Shown: positions 38,601-53,600 of the stretch, in pieces
Numbering within the stretch: the first letter of the stretch is position 1
How the letters are laid out: every line of letters begins with the position of its first letter
DNA from: Chromobotia macracanthus
Taxonomy: Eukaryota; Chordata; Actinopteri; Cypriniformes; Botiidae
Length of the DNA: 64,000 nt
NCBI GenBank assembly: GCA_036877525.1
Contig: JAZGTH010000122.1
Span: forward strand, 374,501 to 438,500
Direction: 5' to 3'
Program-made: the position numbers and the translations under genes
Notes under the pieces: model-generated
The model's database searches: none
What the model was told of the DNA's origin: nothing
The model's input: the letters and a program-made list of their open reading frames with translations, nothing else

Positions 38601-41600
38601 TCCACACCTGTTACCTGTTATCTGTATTAGTATTTAAGTCTCATGTGAACGCATGCACCTCGCAAAGTCTTGTTTTGCCATGGCTAACATTTCTGAGCGA
38701 TCTTTCCCGTTTATTGGATTACCTGTTATTACCTTGGATTGTTTGCTGCCTGCCCCAACCTTTTAGATTGTTTACTTGACTTGTTTGCGTTGCCTGACCC
38801 TGCCTGTTGTGTTGATTCTCAATAAACCGCTGCATATGGATCTTACCACCTCAGTCCCTTTGTTACACACTAGCTGTTTTAGAAGTTTTATTTGTAACTG
38901 TAGTAATTTGCTTTTTTTAATTGAATGTTTTATATATTTGGTTAAACACAGATTTGGGCAAATTAGTTATTAGGTAAGTGGCAATGCCACTTGAGTAAAT
39001 TTTATTTTGCAGTAATATTTTAATATAGATTGGGATCTAATGAGAGGAATTTGTGACTCTGCATCACAGTCACAGGGTAAAGCAACATCATTTTCCTGTG
39101 CCTGTTAATTCTCAGTGACACACCTGCTGAAGAATTGTAAAAACATCCTAATTATTGGTGATTGTACTGTTTGGAAGAAATCAGATGCCAGAGTTAAATG
39201 TTTAACAAGTTTCAACTGCCTACAGATGTCACACAGCTCTTTTAACCTACAACACAAAGACTGCAGCACAGATACAGTAAAATACAACAGAGAATCACTC
39301 ACCATCAAGCTTGTTCTGGAAGAGCAAGAGGCTAGAGGGAGCAGTTCTCACTGACCACAAAAACCTCCATTATCTTCACAAAGTAAAGAGATTAAACCAC
39401 AGACAAGCATCCAATTCACCATCTCTTACCACGCTGGGTCCAAAAACATAAAGGGTGACACCATATTATGCCTCTGTACTTTAGAAAATGCCACTAAACA
39501 CCAACAGGCAGTGTTTCCCTCATCCTGCATCTTGTTCAATGCAACATTGATGAACTTATCTGAGAAGCTTCCATTACTAACCCTACTCTTCCGTGTGTTC
39601 CCCTGGACGGACTTTTGTTCCCAGAACTCTACAAACCCAACTTATTAAGTCCTCTCACGCCTCCTTGGGCACTGTTTACCCACGGATCACACAGACCCTC
39701 ATGCTACTCCAAAATGCTATTGGTGACCTCGCAAGCTTAATAACATCCAAAGGTTTGTCAAAGGATGCCAAGGAGTGTGCTGTCTCCAAAACCCTCCATC
39801 ATTCACCTCCATGGGATACTCCTTCTGCTGTCCATTCCTTGACACCCCTGGTCACACCTAGGGATAGACTTTCAATACTGACCTACCTGCATCCTTCTCC
39901 CTTCATCAGACCACTACTGGCCTCACCCTTTTACAGTGCATCCTCAGTTTCAAATCTCCACTTTTACCCTGGTACAGCAAGCCTTCAGAAGTACCATCTG
40001 TCAAAAACTGGTTCTGCGGGAATGAGAGGGTTTGGGAGACAGCACATCACCACCTCCAAAAGGCAGTACGCCATCACAAGAGCTACACCAATGCCTGGAG
40101 AAAAAAGACACATACCTATCAACCTGGGAAGGTGTGGCTCTCCACTCAAGGCATCTGACTGCATCTGTCCTGTCGTAAGCAATTACATTGGTCTTTTCCT
40201 GGTTGTAGGACAAATCAATCCGGTCACCATGAACTTAAACTCCCTGCATTCTTCAGAATTTACTCTACCTTCCCTTCCACGTTTCTCTTCTAAATTTCTA
40301 CCACTCATCTCTTTGTTTCTTCAACAGATCCTGGTCCCAGTGAACAAACCCCTCCATATCCAAGATCATGAATGAGGTATCTATGTGTGTGGTGAAGGAG
40401 ATCTCGGACTCTGTGGTGGCCACATGGAATACCTAATGGACTGAGAGGGTTACATTCTGGATCCTTTTCTTCTCAGTGACTTCCATCAACAACATTCTCA
40501 GCATCCAGCCTCCAGAAGTCGAGGCCGACCACCATGGCATTGGGGTCCTTGGCCCTCAGGGGGTATTATCACAGATACACCAGGCTCGCTCACCACCACT
40601 CAGCGTGCGTCATCACTGGAGTTCTAATCACCTGCATCTGTCCCTCAATAATTCCCCTTATCAGTGTCAGTATATGAACACACACCTCAGTTCACAATCT
40701 GGCCTTGAACTAGGATACGGACCCTTACCTGTTATCTCCTGTTGACGTGCTGTTTTTGCAAATACTCTCCAGCAATCTCCTTGTGAGATCCTTGATGAGA
40801 TCTTGATGAGTTTGTTTCAAAGACTTTCTCTAAAGTGAAATTATTCAACAAATACTTTTCCTGTTTTCTGTTTCTTTGTTGTTCATATGCAACATTGCTA
40901 GGGTTAGAGTTAAATGTTATTCATGTTTATTAAAATAATTACTGTATTTAGAAAGAGCAGATAGCCTTTAAGTTGGCCTGAGACTTCACACAATGCCTGA
41001 TTTTTTAATCTCAGTTTGGTATCAGGGGCTAAAATAATAAATGAGCCTCTGAAAGAAGTGAAACGTGATGGAACTAATGCATATGTCGGTCATTGGATGA
41101 TTTATCTGTCAAATACTTAAGTAAACAAATGACCCATTACCTGACCAAGACTGCAAATACACAACATTATCCGTAAATACAATTCAGATGTAGTTCCACA
41201 TGAATATTTCTTTATCATTTGAGATAAAATTAAGAACAAAATATTCTGCCAGTTTGATTCGCAAATATTCGCAGAATAATATAGGCTTCATAGATAATTA
41301 GAAACGTTTTTGGGGTAATCCTGTTGAAAAAAGATGGCCTCCATCCCTCCAGGGGTGGGCTTCTCTTTTATCTAGAAATCTAGCATATATTGTTATTAAT
41401 AATACTAATACTTGACTAACTGGGGCCCAAGTCAGGAAGCATGCAGACTTGCTTAACCAACCGTCTGCTAGCTGTCACTTCACGGATGACAAGTTACAAC
41501 ACATAGAATCACCTAAGTACCCCCGGACCGGTAAATACAATAAAACTTGTAAACAATTCTATGACAATTTATGTTAAACTAATAAAAAAAAATACATAAT

Positions 41601-44600
41601 ACAAACAAACTATTAGCATTTTGAAAACCACATTATTTGTGGTTTATTCCAGTATTTGTAAAACTGTATTTTTCCATTTAAAAATGTAATAACTACGGCA
41701 TATGCTCTATGTCAAACACCAAAAAAATTACTTCATGTCATTGAGACTTGATATAGCATTGCCCTACTGGGTGGCTGCGCTGCAGAAACTCCAGCTGATT
41801 CAAATGCAGCAGCCAGAGTTAATGAACAAGTATGACCATATTAGCCCAGTTCTGTCAACACTGAACTGGCTGCCTATCAAGCATCGTATAAACTTCAAAA
41901 TTCTGCTGATTATATAAAACGCCCTGATTGGTTTAATTTGTCAGTTATTACAGTCTTTCATGTTTACTGCAATCTGAAAATACTGGCCAGTTGATAATAC
42001 CCAGAATTTCAAAATCAAGCGCAGATGGTATACCCTTTTCATATTTGCACTATGCAGTTTAAATCTAGATTAAAGACCCACCTCTTACACATAGTCTTAT
42101 GGATTTATTATCCCTTAAGGGATTGTTAGGCTGCATTAATTAGGTAAAATGGTATCAGGGACACACATAAAACAGATGTACTGGCTCCACAAGTCTGGTC
42201 CTTTATTTAGCTGTATCCGGAATTTATCCAGACAAGATGGTGGGGAGACAGGATGGGACAACCCTTGAGAAAGATCTGTGGGAATATAATGGTTACTTAC
42301 CCACCTCTAGCCTAGTTAGGGTCTATGTTTTGTTCCCTGCCTAGTCACAGCAGTGTGATGTTATAGCAGCAATTAGTAACATTATGCATCATATGCAACA
42401 TATCCATCTCTGTTTGTAACATTGCTCAGTGCCACACTGTCACAAAATCAGACAGTTTTTAAATCAATATTTAATTATAAATCGGTATTATCAACTCTCA
42501 ATTTAAATCCAAGAAAGTTACAAATTGCAGCTTTTACATGGCAGAAAAGAACTGGCCCTCTTGCCACTGTAGCCCTGTTGGCTTGCTTACTGAGAGACTG
42601 CTGACATTTAACTTAGCTTAGAGTTTGTAAATTGTTACTATTGCTTCTAGCATAATGATCTAATTACAGTCCTGAAGACTATACTATTTCGCTATTTCAC
42701 TGTCTCCAATTTTTATCAGTGTGTAATATTCAGGTATTTTATGGCATATCTTGCTTAATTTGATACCTATCATCTATCAAATTAATTGACCAAATGTTGC
42801 ATAGTCTCAGAGGTATATACTGTTTTAGTTGGCAGTCTGAATACATTTCCCTCTCATAGATCATTGAAAAAGTTTGAGCATTCGCATGTAATATTTACAT
42901 GCGAATGGTATTTCTAATGCATGTCCATTTATTTACATGGTCCAAATGTCAAGTCAAGTCAAGTCGAGCTTTATTGTCATTCCGCTATATGTGGGGACAT
43001 ACAGTGGAACGAAATGTCGTGCCTCACAGGACCACGGTGCTACATAAATACAGACATACAACAATGACGTGAAACAGTATAAATCTAAACACAAATACTA
43101 ACAGAATTAGATTATAAATATACTATATATAAAGTTGCCTATACCTAAACTATTTAAATATAAACTATACTATTTAAATATAAACTATACAAATGTTCCA
43201 CATAAATGTTCCACATAAATGGAAGATGTACCACATGTACCATGTGTGGTAGTTGTCAGCGACATGAACTTTAGTTTAGTTCCCTGTTTCTCCCTGTTTT
43301 GGTTTGCCCTTGTAAAGCTCATTCTCTTGTTAAGTCATCATTACTCAATTCCCTTTACCTGTTTACCCCTCGTTATCAGCCCTATTTAAGTTCTCCTTTC
43401 TGTTAAATTTATTGTAAGTTATTGTTTATGTTGTGTTTACATTACCCGAAGTTTTCTCTTTCACCTTCTATCATGTGAATTATTATTAAAGAGTTTATGT
43501 GGATTACATTTGTCTTCAACACCTTCCTTCCTAAGAGATGTGACAGAATAACCGACCTAAAAAATGAGATTTGAACACACCTCTGTTAACGTGACCCCCA
43601 AGGAGTATTGCTGACAACCCCTCTGGGGTCACTATTTTTATTTTTCAGTATGGCAGGAATATTGAAGACCTTGTGCTGGAGTTTTTGGATAAGTGCCATC
43701 TCGCCACATGTGAAGACCTTACCTTAATGGAGAGATTCTGATGCGGGCTGGACGATGAACTCTGCTTCAAAATGCTGAGAGCTGATCTGTGCTGTATGCT
43801 GGAGAATTACATCAACTTCGAGCTCAGGGTAGCCGGATCAGCGTTCACAGTAGGCGAAGCTGAGTACAGCCCTGGGTCGTCACATGTGAGTGCGGCCAGC
43901 CTGAAATCCTCACCTGTCATGGCCACCAGCCCAGTGCCCAGTCAACAACCACCCCGTAGCACAGAGCAATTGCCTGAGCTCACCGCAAATGAAGAGCCGA
44001 TACCACCGCGACAGACAAGATATTGACAGCTAGGGCGACAGAGCTGAGGATCTCCCCGGAGACAGAGCCCTGTCTGTCTGACCAGGTGTGTGAGCCAGCA
44101 TTATGGAAAGCACAGTGGAAAGCACAGTGGCGAACAAGAGTCAGATGGAAGACCCCCCTCACTGCACCACCAATGGGGGTGAGTCTGATCTGGACCCGGG
44201 AGATCTAATGGACTTCCACTCTGAAATACCCATTTTTTAGTATTCACTTGGCTCCTTCGTCCCTCTGGCTATGCCTTGTTCAGTCATCGACCCGCCATCA
44301 CCTCAGGACTCCACTCCTCCGGCTATGCATTGTCGCTCCGTCCCACCGACTCCATTGGGTTCCTCTTTCTCTCCTTAACCTCAGTCCTTTGTCACTCTGG
44401 CTCAGCTGTGGCCTTTCAGATCTCTACCTGCGCCTTGATCACCAAAGCCACATGTTCATCCTTGGCTCTCCACTACCACCTGCTCCGCCGCCATCGGCCA
44501 GCCCCTTGAAGTCGTCAGCCCTTCCTTCACCATTGCTCCTCCCTCCATCGGCTACACCATGGGGCGTCATCCTGACTGCGGCCTGGGCTTCAATTGCCTC

Positions 44601-47600
44601 CTCCTGCTCCAGCTCCCTCCTGTCTCAGTCCTCTGTCAGCACCACCCTGGTCGTCTGCCTACCTTCCTGCCTGCTCTTCTCCTGCCTCTCATCCTCCTCC
44701 TGAACCTCCTACTAGTAATGTCAACATCATGAACTGTGGTTTTGTGTGTTTTCCCTGTTTCTCCCTGTTCCAGTTTGTCCGTGTTTACCTCATTCTCTTG
44801 TTAAATCATCATTAGTTAATTCCCTTCACCTGTTTACCCCTCATCATCAGCCCTATTTACGTTCTCCTTTCTGTTCAGTTCATTGTCAGTTATTATTTAT
44901 GTCATGTTTATGTTACCCTGAGTTTTCTGCTTTGCCTTATGCAGTGCATCTGGAAACTATTCACAGCGCTTCACCTTTTCCACATTTTTTGTTTTTTTAT
45001 GTAACAGCCTTATTCCAAAACGTATTAAATTCATTATTTTTCTACACCCCACATTTAACAATACCCCATAATGACAATGTGAAATAACTTTGTCTGAAAT
45101 CTTTAAAAAAAAAAATCATGTACATAAGTATTCACAGCCTTTGCTCAATACTTTGAGCAACTTTGGCAGCAATTACAGCCTCAAGTCTTTTTGAGTATGA
45201 TGCTACAAGCTTGGCACACCTATTTTGGGGAGTTTCTCCCATTCTTCGTTGCAGGACCTTTCAATCAGGTTGGAAGGGGACAGTCATTTTTGTAAGTGCA
45301 CAGCCATTTTCAGATCTTTCCAGAGATGTTCAATCAGGTTAAAGTCTAGGCTTTGGCTGGGCCACTCAAGAACATTCACAAAGTTGTCCCGTAACCACTC
45401 CTTTGTTATCTTGTCTGTGTGCTTAGGGTCATTATCCTGTTGGAAGATGAATCTTCACCCCATTCTGAGGTCCAGAGCGCTCTGGAGCAGGTTTTCATCA
45501 AGGATGTCTCTGTACATTGCTGCATTCATCTTTCCCTCAATCCTGACTAGTCTCCCAGTTCCTGCTGATGAAAAACATCTCACAGCATGATGCTGCCACC
45601 ACCATGCTTGACTGTAGGGATGGTATTGGCCAGGTGATGAGCGGTGCCTGATTTCCTCCAGACATGATGCTTGCTACTCAGGCCAAAAAGTTCAATCTTT
45701 GTTTCATCAGACCACAGAATTTTGTTTCTCATGGTCGGAGAGTCCTTCAGGTGCCTTTTGGCAAACTCCAGGTGGGCCATCATGTGCCTTTTACTGAGCG
45801 GTGGCTTCCGTCTACCATACAGTCTTGATCGGTGGAGTGCTGCAGAAGTGGTTGTTTCTTTTGGAAAGTTCTCTCTCCAAAGAGAAACACTGGAGCTCTG
45901 TCAGAATGACCATCGGGTTCTTAGTCACTTCCCTGACTAAGGCCCTTCTCCCCCGATGGCTCAGTTTGGCGGCCCACTCTAGGAAGAGTCCCGGTGGTTC
46001 CAAACTTCTTCCATTTACGGATAATGGAGGCCACTGTGCTTATTGGAACCTTCAGTGCTGCAGAAATTTTTCTTAATCCTTCCCCAGATCTGTACCTCGA
46101 TACAATCCTGTCTCTGAGGTCTTCAGACAGTTCCTTGGACTTCATGCCTTGGTTATGCACTGTTAACTGTGGGACCTTATATTGACAGGTTTGTGCCTTT
46201 CCAAATCTTGTCCAATCAACTGAATTTACCATAGGTGGGCTCAAGTTATAGAAACTTCTCAAGGATGATCAGCGGAAACAGAATGCACCTGAGCTCAATT
46301 TTGAATGTCATGGCAAAGGCTGTAAATACTTACGTACATGTGATTTTTTCATTTTTTATTTTTAATAAATTTTCAAAGATTTCAAACAAACTTCTTTCAT
46401 GTTGTCATTATAGGGTATTGTTTGTAGAATTTTGAGAAAAATTATGAATTTAATCCATTTTGGAATAAGGCTGTAACATAACAAAATGTGGAAAAGGTGA
46501 AGTGCTGTGAATACTTACTGGATGCACTGTATCGTGTGGATTATTATTAAAGAGTTTATGTGGATTACATTTGTCTTCCTCGCCTTCCTTCCTAAGAGAC
46601 ATGACAGAAGTTTTCATTAGTACAGTCAAGTCTTTATTTATAAACCAACTACAAACCCTAGTATCACTAATTAGTTTTATTAATATACATCTCATAACGA
46701 ATAATTAAAATTTGTTATAATACCACATATTCTGTTTTTCGTGTAGTACATCTGACAATTTTCTTGTTTTCTGTTTTTTTCATTTGTAAAGCTGCTTTGA
46801 AGCAGTGCAACATTGTAAAACAATTGCTATAAAAATTGAATTAACCTTCAAATTGTCAGTTAGGACGGTTTTAGCCTAATTGTTACACAACATTCTGGGT
46901 GTAACTACAAAAAAATAGACATGAAAGGTTGAGTATCTTGAGCGACTGAATGCATGTGTGTGTGTGCGTGGAGGAGAAAGTCTGCGCTAGTGGGCTGTGT
47001 GCCTGTGTATGTGCTCACACTTGCAGGTGTGCGATGAGATGTCCCACAGTGATCTCTTGGGCCACGCGCTGGTACAGACTGTGGCTGTTCAGGACCATGC
47101 TCTCCAGGATGGCCAGTGAGCGCTGCAGAATGGACACATCCACCATGGGCTGATTCACATATCCAGTGATCTACAGCACACAACACAAGCTAAGTGGTAC
47201 TCTCCTCAGATCCATTAGCACCATCTTCAAAATTTTCATTTAAAAAAATCACTGTTATTTCTCCCTGTAAGCACTGATGGACAGGGGAGCTGTACTGAGG
47301 AAGGTGACATGCAATGAACATCATAAGCATCAAATCTTTCTCCCAAAATAACGATTATGAAGAACACCTCTGCATATGACAGATATGAATGTGTCACTTG
47401 CCTGTTTGATGAAGGAACTGGACATTAGGTCCCAGGACACAATGCCATGATCCATCAGCTCCAGAAATGCTGTGAGAGTGAAGGCCAACATTTCTCCAAA
47501 ACTACACAAACAGAAAATGTTGCATTCTAAATCAGCATTCAAGACAAACAATTATAATCAGAAGATCTTCTTCTGCAGAATGTTATAGATCTGTACTGTG

Positions 47601-50600
47601 TGCCGCTCTCCACCAGGCGGGCCAGTGTTCCCAGGCCTTCCAGGTTAATGAATTCAGTAGCAAACGTGGGGTCGGCCGAGAGTTTAGCAAGCTCCTTTAG
47701 AGCCTCCAGACGAGCATCAATGCCATGAGACTGAATCCTCTCCAGCAGCTGTCGGGCAGCACGCATCTACACCATAAACCACATTCAATACATTTAACTT
47801 GCACATATTATCAGTGGCTCGTTACGATGAGTCTGCACACAGTTTCTACATTGTCTATATTGATTTTTGTTGAAAATCTACAAAATTAAAAACAAAAATT
47901 GGTAAAATGTGTAAAACAGCTGAGAATACTGCACTACTATTGTAGATTAGACAAAATACTTAAATAACCATCAGAGATATGGAGAACCATTGGAGTGTGC
48001 CACAGATTTTCTAGTTATGATTTGATAATGAACTTTTTTTATAATGAAATGAAAGTATTCATTAATGAAAGTTTTTTATAGAAATGCAGCCTATAGATGC
48101 ATGATCATTGAGGCTGTCCATGCATTCCCAGTAAAGTCTGTCATTTCTATCACCTCGGGACTTGATAAATGACCCATATAGTAATGTTATATATGACAAA
48201 TGTCCCTATACTGAGAGTGATATTGCCATATCTACATGATTTAAATATGTACATGATTAATTTTTATACAGTATTATATGTTACAACCATATACATTAAC
48301 ATTATATATTTAATTTATATGCAAGCTTATTAAAACAACATATAGACCTAAAAGATACTTTAGCCTGTATTAAAGATAATGTAACAAATATATGAAACCA
48401 TATATTTATAATAAGATTATGTCAATACAGGGAATTGTTCCAGTTTCTAATAGGTTTTATATATGGACATTTGGATATATGTATATCACATTTGCGCATG
48501 GTTCTGTGAAACTGTGGTGGTTTAGATCAAGAATAATTTCCCATCAGGTCAAGTGAAGTTCAGTTTAATTATTTAAATGCTTTTACAATACTCACAGCTT
48601 TGCAAGTGGTAAATATTGTATACTATGCATCAAATAATTTATTACCCTAGGATCTGTCCAGTCTAGTTTGTACAGTCATGTGTATAGACATTTTTAAGAT
48701 TTGCTCTAACCTTTGCCTCTGACCCTCACTCTGTGGAGCTGACCCCCACCTTTCTACAACAAATGTTTCCTTGCTTACTTTCTCCTAACCATTTGTGAGC
48801 AGTTTGGTCTGAATGCCTGATAGTTTTGGGTAGGGAAAATAAATGTTTATGGTGTGGGTGTGTTGACACTGGTAAAATCTGGGTTACTTCCAGTGTTCAT
48901 GCTTCAGTCATAATATGAAAGTGTGTGTGTGTTTGTGTGGACCTAGTCAGAATGAAGAATATATTTAATATATGTGTTAACTGATCTAATGTGTGCACTA
49001 TGCCTACATTACAACAGAAACGTTTTGACAAAAAAAACCATGCCCCCAACTTGTTTTTCCTGACTAGGGAAGTAAGGGCATTTAAATGTGTTGAGGCCAG
49101 ATCACAAGGCAAAATCCTATCTGATTCCTTCTGGCCTGAGAAGATGAAGTCTAACTCCTAAAGGGGGTGATTGTTCTTAATGCTCCTGTTAACAACTTGT
49201 ATCTGTGTTCATAGTATCAGACAGCAGACAATGGATCTTTTTGAGTGATTCATTTTGATTCTCACATAAAAGTCTAATCTTAGTTTAAACTTTTAAAAAA
49301 TGGGGCAAGAAAAAGTGGTATATATTTGTGGTATATATATTATGTACTTTTACAGTATTTTTATTTATTCTTTTATTATTTTAAAACCCACTTCCTAATC
49401 GCTACATGTAAGGTATATCTATATAAGGTTTTGCAAATCCTGTTTAATTTAGGATTATCAAGTTATAAGTTGTAAACAATACTACTCTCATAATAAAGGT
49501 TTTTTAAAAATATAGACTTACAGTTCATTTTAAGTTTAATCATTGTTAACATTATTCTTTAAACCTTATTCTGTCAAACAATCTCTCACAGCAAGTCGAA
49601 CGCATACTGTTGCAGGCCAGGTCACAATGGAGTGTTTGAATAGAGCTTGTGTCTGTGGCTAGAGGTGTAAATATGTTATCAGCTGTCTTGTGATGTCGGA
49701 GCCTTTCTGTTTTTAATTTAGGGAAATTACTGGGGCCACCTCTTACACTTATAGACACATTCACTTCATAGTTTACCTCACTCAAGGGCTTAGTCATTCA
49801 AAGGCTGTTTAAAAACGTGCTATAGACTGAGTGTTGATGACTGAGTTTGGTGTTAACTCTTTACCCTCAAAATATCTCCAACAATTTTTAATTATTAGTG
49901 GTGCTTGCAAAGCAAAACATCACAATTACTCTCTTGCATACTTCTTGTTCTGGACAAAACTTTGGTACGTAACTCGTCCCACACAGTCTTTATGGCCAAT
50001 GAATGAGGGGTCAAATCGACCAGCTTATTGTAGGAGAGATGTGCTATTACTTTTGTAAGCGATCAGGTGTATGATGTTTTTAAAGCATACGAAAAAGTGA
50101 AAAATTCCATAGACTTATCATTGTGCTGGATTTTGTGATGTTATAGCCCCACTTCAGAATGTCATAGAGAAACCCGCTTATCCAGCATGTTTTCTCAAAT
50201 AACATGATTGTACGTAACTATAGAAACCCCTTCTCCATTGCCATGTTTTGACATAATTTATCACAAAATGCTTAATATAAATATTTAGATAAGGGTGACG
50301 GTTAAGCCGTTTGTTGCAACTCTCTTAAAGAAATCCCTTACACTTGACAGCAAAACCCCCAAAATGCAGTCAACTTTGAGTGACATCACTTCCCAACACA
50401 AACACGCCCCATAGTATAGTCCCACCTGGGACCCACCCTGATTGACAGGTTTGTGTGAAGACATCGTAAATGTATATGCAAATGCAAAGAGAATTGCAAC
50501 TGCTTTTGAGTTTTGGCATTGAATGAGGTAAACTCTGAAACGTGAATGTCTTTAGGTATAAGAGGTGGCCCCAGTAATTTCCCTAATTTATAAACAGAAA

Positions 50601-53600
50601 AACTCTCAGCTGATAACATATTCACATCTATAGCCACAGATACAAGCTCTATTCCAACACAACTTTGTGACCTGGCCTGCAACAGTATGCGCTTGACTTA
50701 ATGTGAGAGGTTGTTTGACAGAATAGTGTTTAAAGAATAAGGTTAATGATGATTAAACTTAAAATGAACTGTAAGTCTATATTTTTAAAAAACCTTGATT
50801 ATGAGACTAGTATTTACATTTACATTTAGTCATTTAGCAGACGCTTTTATCCAAAGCGATTTACAAAAGGACGAAAGCATTGAACATTTTGCCTTGCAAG
50901 CCGACAAGCCAAGTCTGCTTAGCTAAATTTACAAGCGGACGTTGTATTTTGCTACTAGAGATAGAATGAACTAGAGACAATTGTCCTAAAGGCAAGCATA
51001 AGAGATTTAAATTTAATGCGGCCGGCTACAGGTAGCCAGTTGAGTAAAGTCAGGAGGAGTGTGACATGGGAGGTTTTTGGTTGATTGAAGACCAGACGTG
51101 CTGCGGCATTCTGGATCATTTGCAGGGGTTTGGTGGCATTGGCTGGAAGGCCAGCCAGAAGGGCATTGCAGTAGTCCAGCCTTGATTTTACAAGTGCTTG
51201 GACTAGGAGCTGCGTCGCATGCTCGGACAGGAAGGGTCTGATTTTCCTGATGTTGTAAAGCACATGCAAGACCGAGAGATTGTTGCAACGTGTGGAGTGA
51301 ATTTCAGCTGGTCATCAAACACCACTCCAAGGTTTCTAATGGACCAAGTGGGTGTAAGAATGAATGATCCAAGTTCAACTGTGAACTTGTGTTCTAATGA
51401 TGGGTTGGCCGGTATTATCAGAAGTTCTGTCTTGCTGAGGTTGAGCTGGAGGTGCCATTTTTTCATCTAGGCTGAGATGTCTAGGAGGCAGGCGGAGATC
51501 CGGGTAGCAATGGTGGGGTTGTCGGGCTGAAATGAATAATGAAGCTGTGTACCATCGGCATAGCAGTGGTATGAGAAGCCACGTGCTTTAATGTCTGCAC
51601 CTAGAGAAGCTATATATATTGAGAAGAGTAGCAAGGACTGATCCCTGGGGGACCCCTGTGGTCAGCTGATGTGATATTGACTCTTCACCTCTGCATGATA
51701 CCTTGAAAGATCTGTCTGTGAGATATGAGCTGAACCAGTTGAATGCCAGTCCAGAGATGCCAAGGTTGGAAAGTTAGGATAGCAGGATCTGGTGGTTCAC
51801 TGTGTCGAAGGCAGCAGAGAGGTCGAGAAGAAGTAGTACAGACGACATGGAGTTGGCTTTAGCCTGCCGTAGGCCTTCAACTACCGACAGGAGGGCAGTC
51901 CGTGGAGTGTCCTTTGAAGAAGACGAGTACGCACTCAGTCCCATACCTCCTCACTTCATTGAAGCCATTCCATTATTGAAGGTAGGCTGGTAGGCTCTCC
52001 TGACCATGAAAACAGTGGTGGTTGAAAGGGGTTATGCCAGTAGATGGGAGAGAGTTCTGTGCTAAATATTCGGCCCACATCAGGAAGCGACTCCAATCAG
52101 ACTCTTCAGTCTCTGTTGACAGTAGGAACAGAGAAATCTAATAATTTCCTGGTTTAGTCATTCTGTTTGTCCAGTAGACTGAGGGTGATAGCCAGAGGTA
52201 AGACTTATGTTCACCTTGAGAAGTTTGAAGAATGCAGCTCATGCAGCTCCACGATCAGATACAATGTCTTCTGGTAATCCATAAAATCTGAACACATGAT
52301 TGCACAGTAATTTAGCAATCTTAAAAGAAGTCGAAAGTTTAGGCAAAGGAATTAATCTACAAGCCTTGGAGAACAGTAGCATAGTATAGTATATGAGTAT
52401 AGTAGTGTTTCCTTAGAATTGGGGAGATCTGTGATTAAGTCTATGGCGATGTGTAACCAAGGTCTTCGGGGAGTAGGCAGCGGTTGTAATAAGCCTGCTG
52501 GTAACTGTTTGGGTGTTTTGTTAATCTGGCAGTTAATACAATTATGAATATGTTGGATTGTGTCTGACGTTAGTGATGGCCACCAGAAATGGTTACAGAG
52601 CAATTGATTAGTAGCAGTGATACTAGGATGGCCAGAGCTGGGGTTTACATGATTCTGAGTGAGCAGGCGCTTGCACAGGGGAACCGGAACAAAGAGATTA
52701 TCAGGACATTCAGAAAGTGGTGGATCTTGGCTGTTAATGTGATTGATCTCAGTAACAATGTCCCACTGAATGAGAGCCACTAGGAGATTCTCAGGAATAT
52801 TTTCTTGCATGGATGGGTCAATTACCTTGTCATTCTGGCGGGATAGGCGATCAGCTTTAGTATTCTTGGATCCCGGACGATACATGACAGTAAAGTTGAA
52901 ACGTGTGAAGACCAGTGCCCATCGCGCCTGCCTGCAATTTAATCTTTTTGCTGAGCATAGATATTCAAGATTCGGAGATATTCAAGATTTATAGATATTC
53001 AAGATATTCAGGTTTGTCGCAATTTCTCGAGGGCCGCCTCGAGAAATTGATTGATGCAGTGACGTAATCCACCATCTTTCTTCTTGACAAAGATGAAGCC
53101 TGCTGCAGTTGAAAGGTCTGATGAAGCCCTTATTTAATTCCTCCTCGATATAAGCCTTCACAGCCTCAGATTCAGGTTGTGACAGGGGAAATATTCTGCC
53201 TTTCAGGGGTGTTGCTCCAGGAACAAGATCAGTGATGGAAGTGATGGTGATGGAAAAACGTTAAGTGATGGAAGAACGTAAAACTGGATGTTCTCAGAAT
53301 GTAGCATTCCTAAGCGTAACCTATTAATCTCCTATTAATCATCTGTAGAATGCAACCATCTCTGAGAGGTTGTTCATCTAGTGCCTCCACTGCTAAGGAG
53401 GAATCACAGGGTAGTGGTTTAAGTTGATGTTGTTGTGTGAACTCGTGGGATGCAAAGTTCTCTGCTTCTCCTGAATCGACTAATGATGTAGTGTTAATAG
53501 ATTGCTTGGCAAAGGTAATCTCTACGGATAATTAAAAATTTGATCTCTGGGGGTTAGACAGATTGGTATCACTCACTGGAGACTGTTATTTGGGGGGTGA

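Noticed and set aside
39593..40375. A 260-residue open frame as a possible novel protein
   Set aside because: It follows Gypsy RNase H sequence directly and lies where integrase should be. Composition and frame are consistent with an out-of-frame reading of a decayed element.
44248..44703. A 151-residue Ser/Pro/Leu-rich frame as a secreted or membrane protein
   Set aside because: It lies in the internal region of the LTR element, in CT-rich low-complexity sequence, and reads like a shadow of a gag-like proline-rich segment.
47597..47766. The ATG of exon 4 as the translation start of elmo2
   Set aside because: Exons 1-3 upstream are intact, in phase and conserved, so this Met is internal. 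An alternative start here is possible but not supported.
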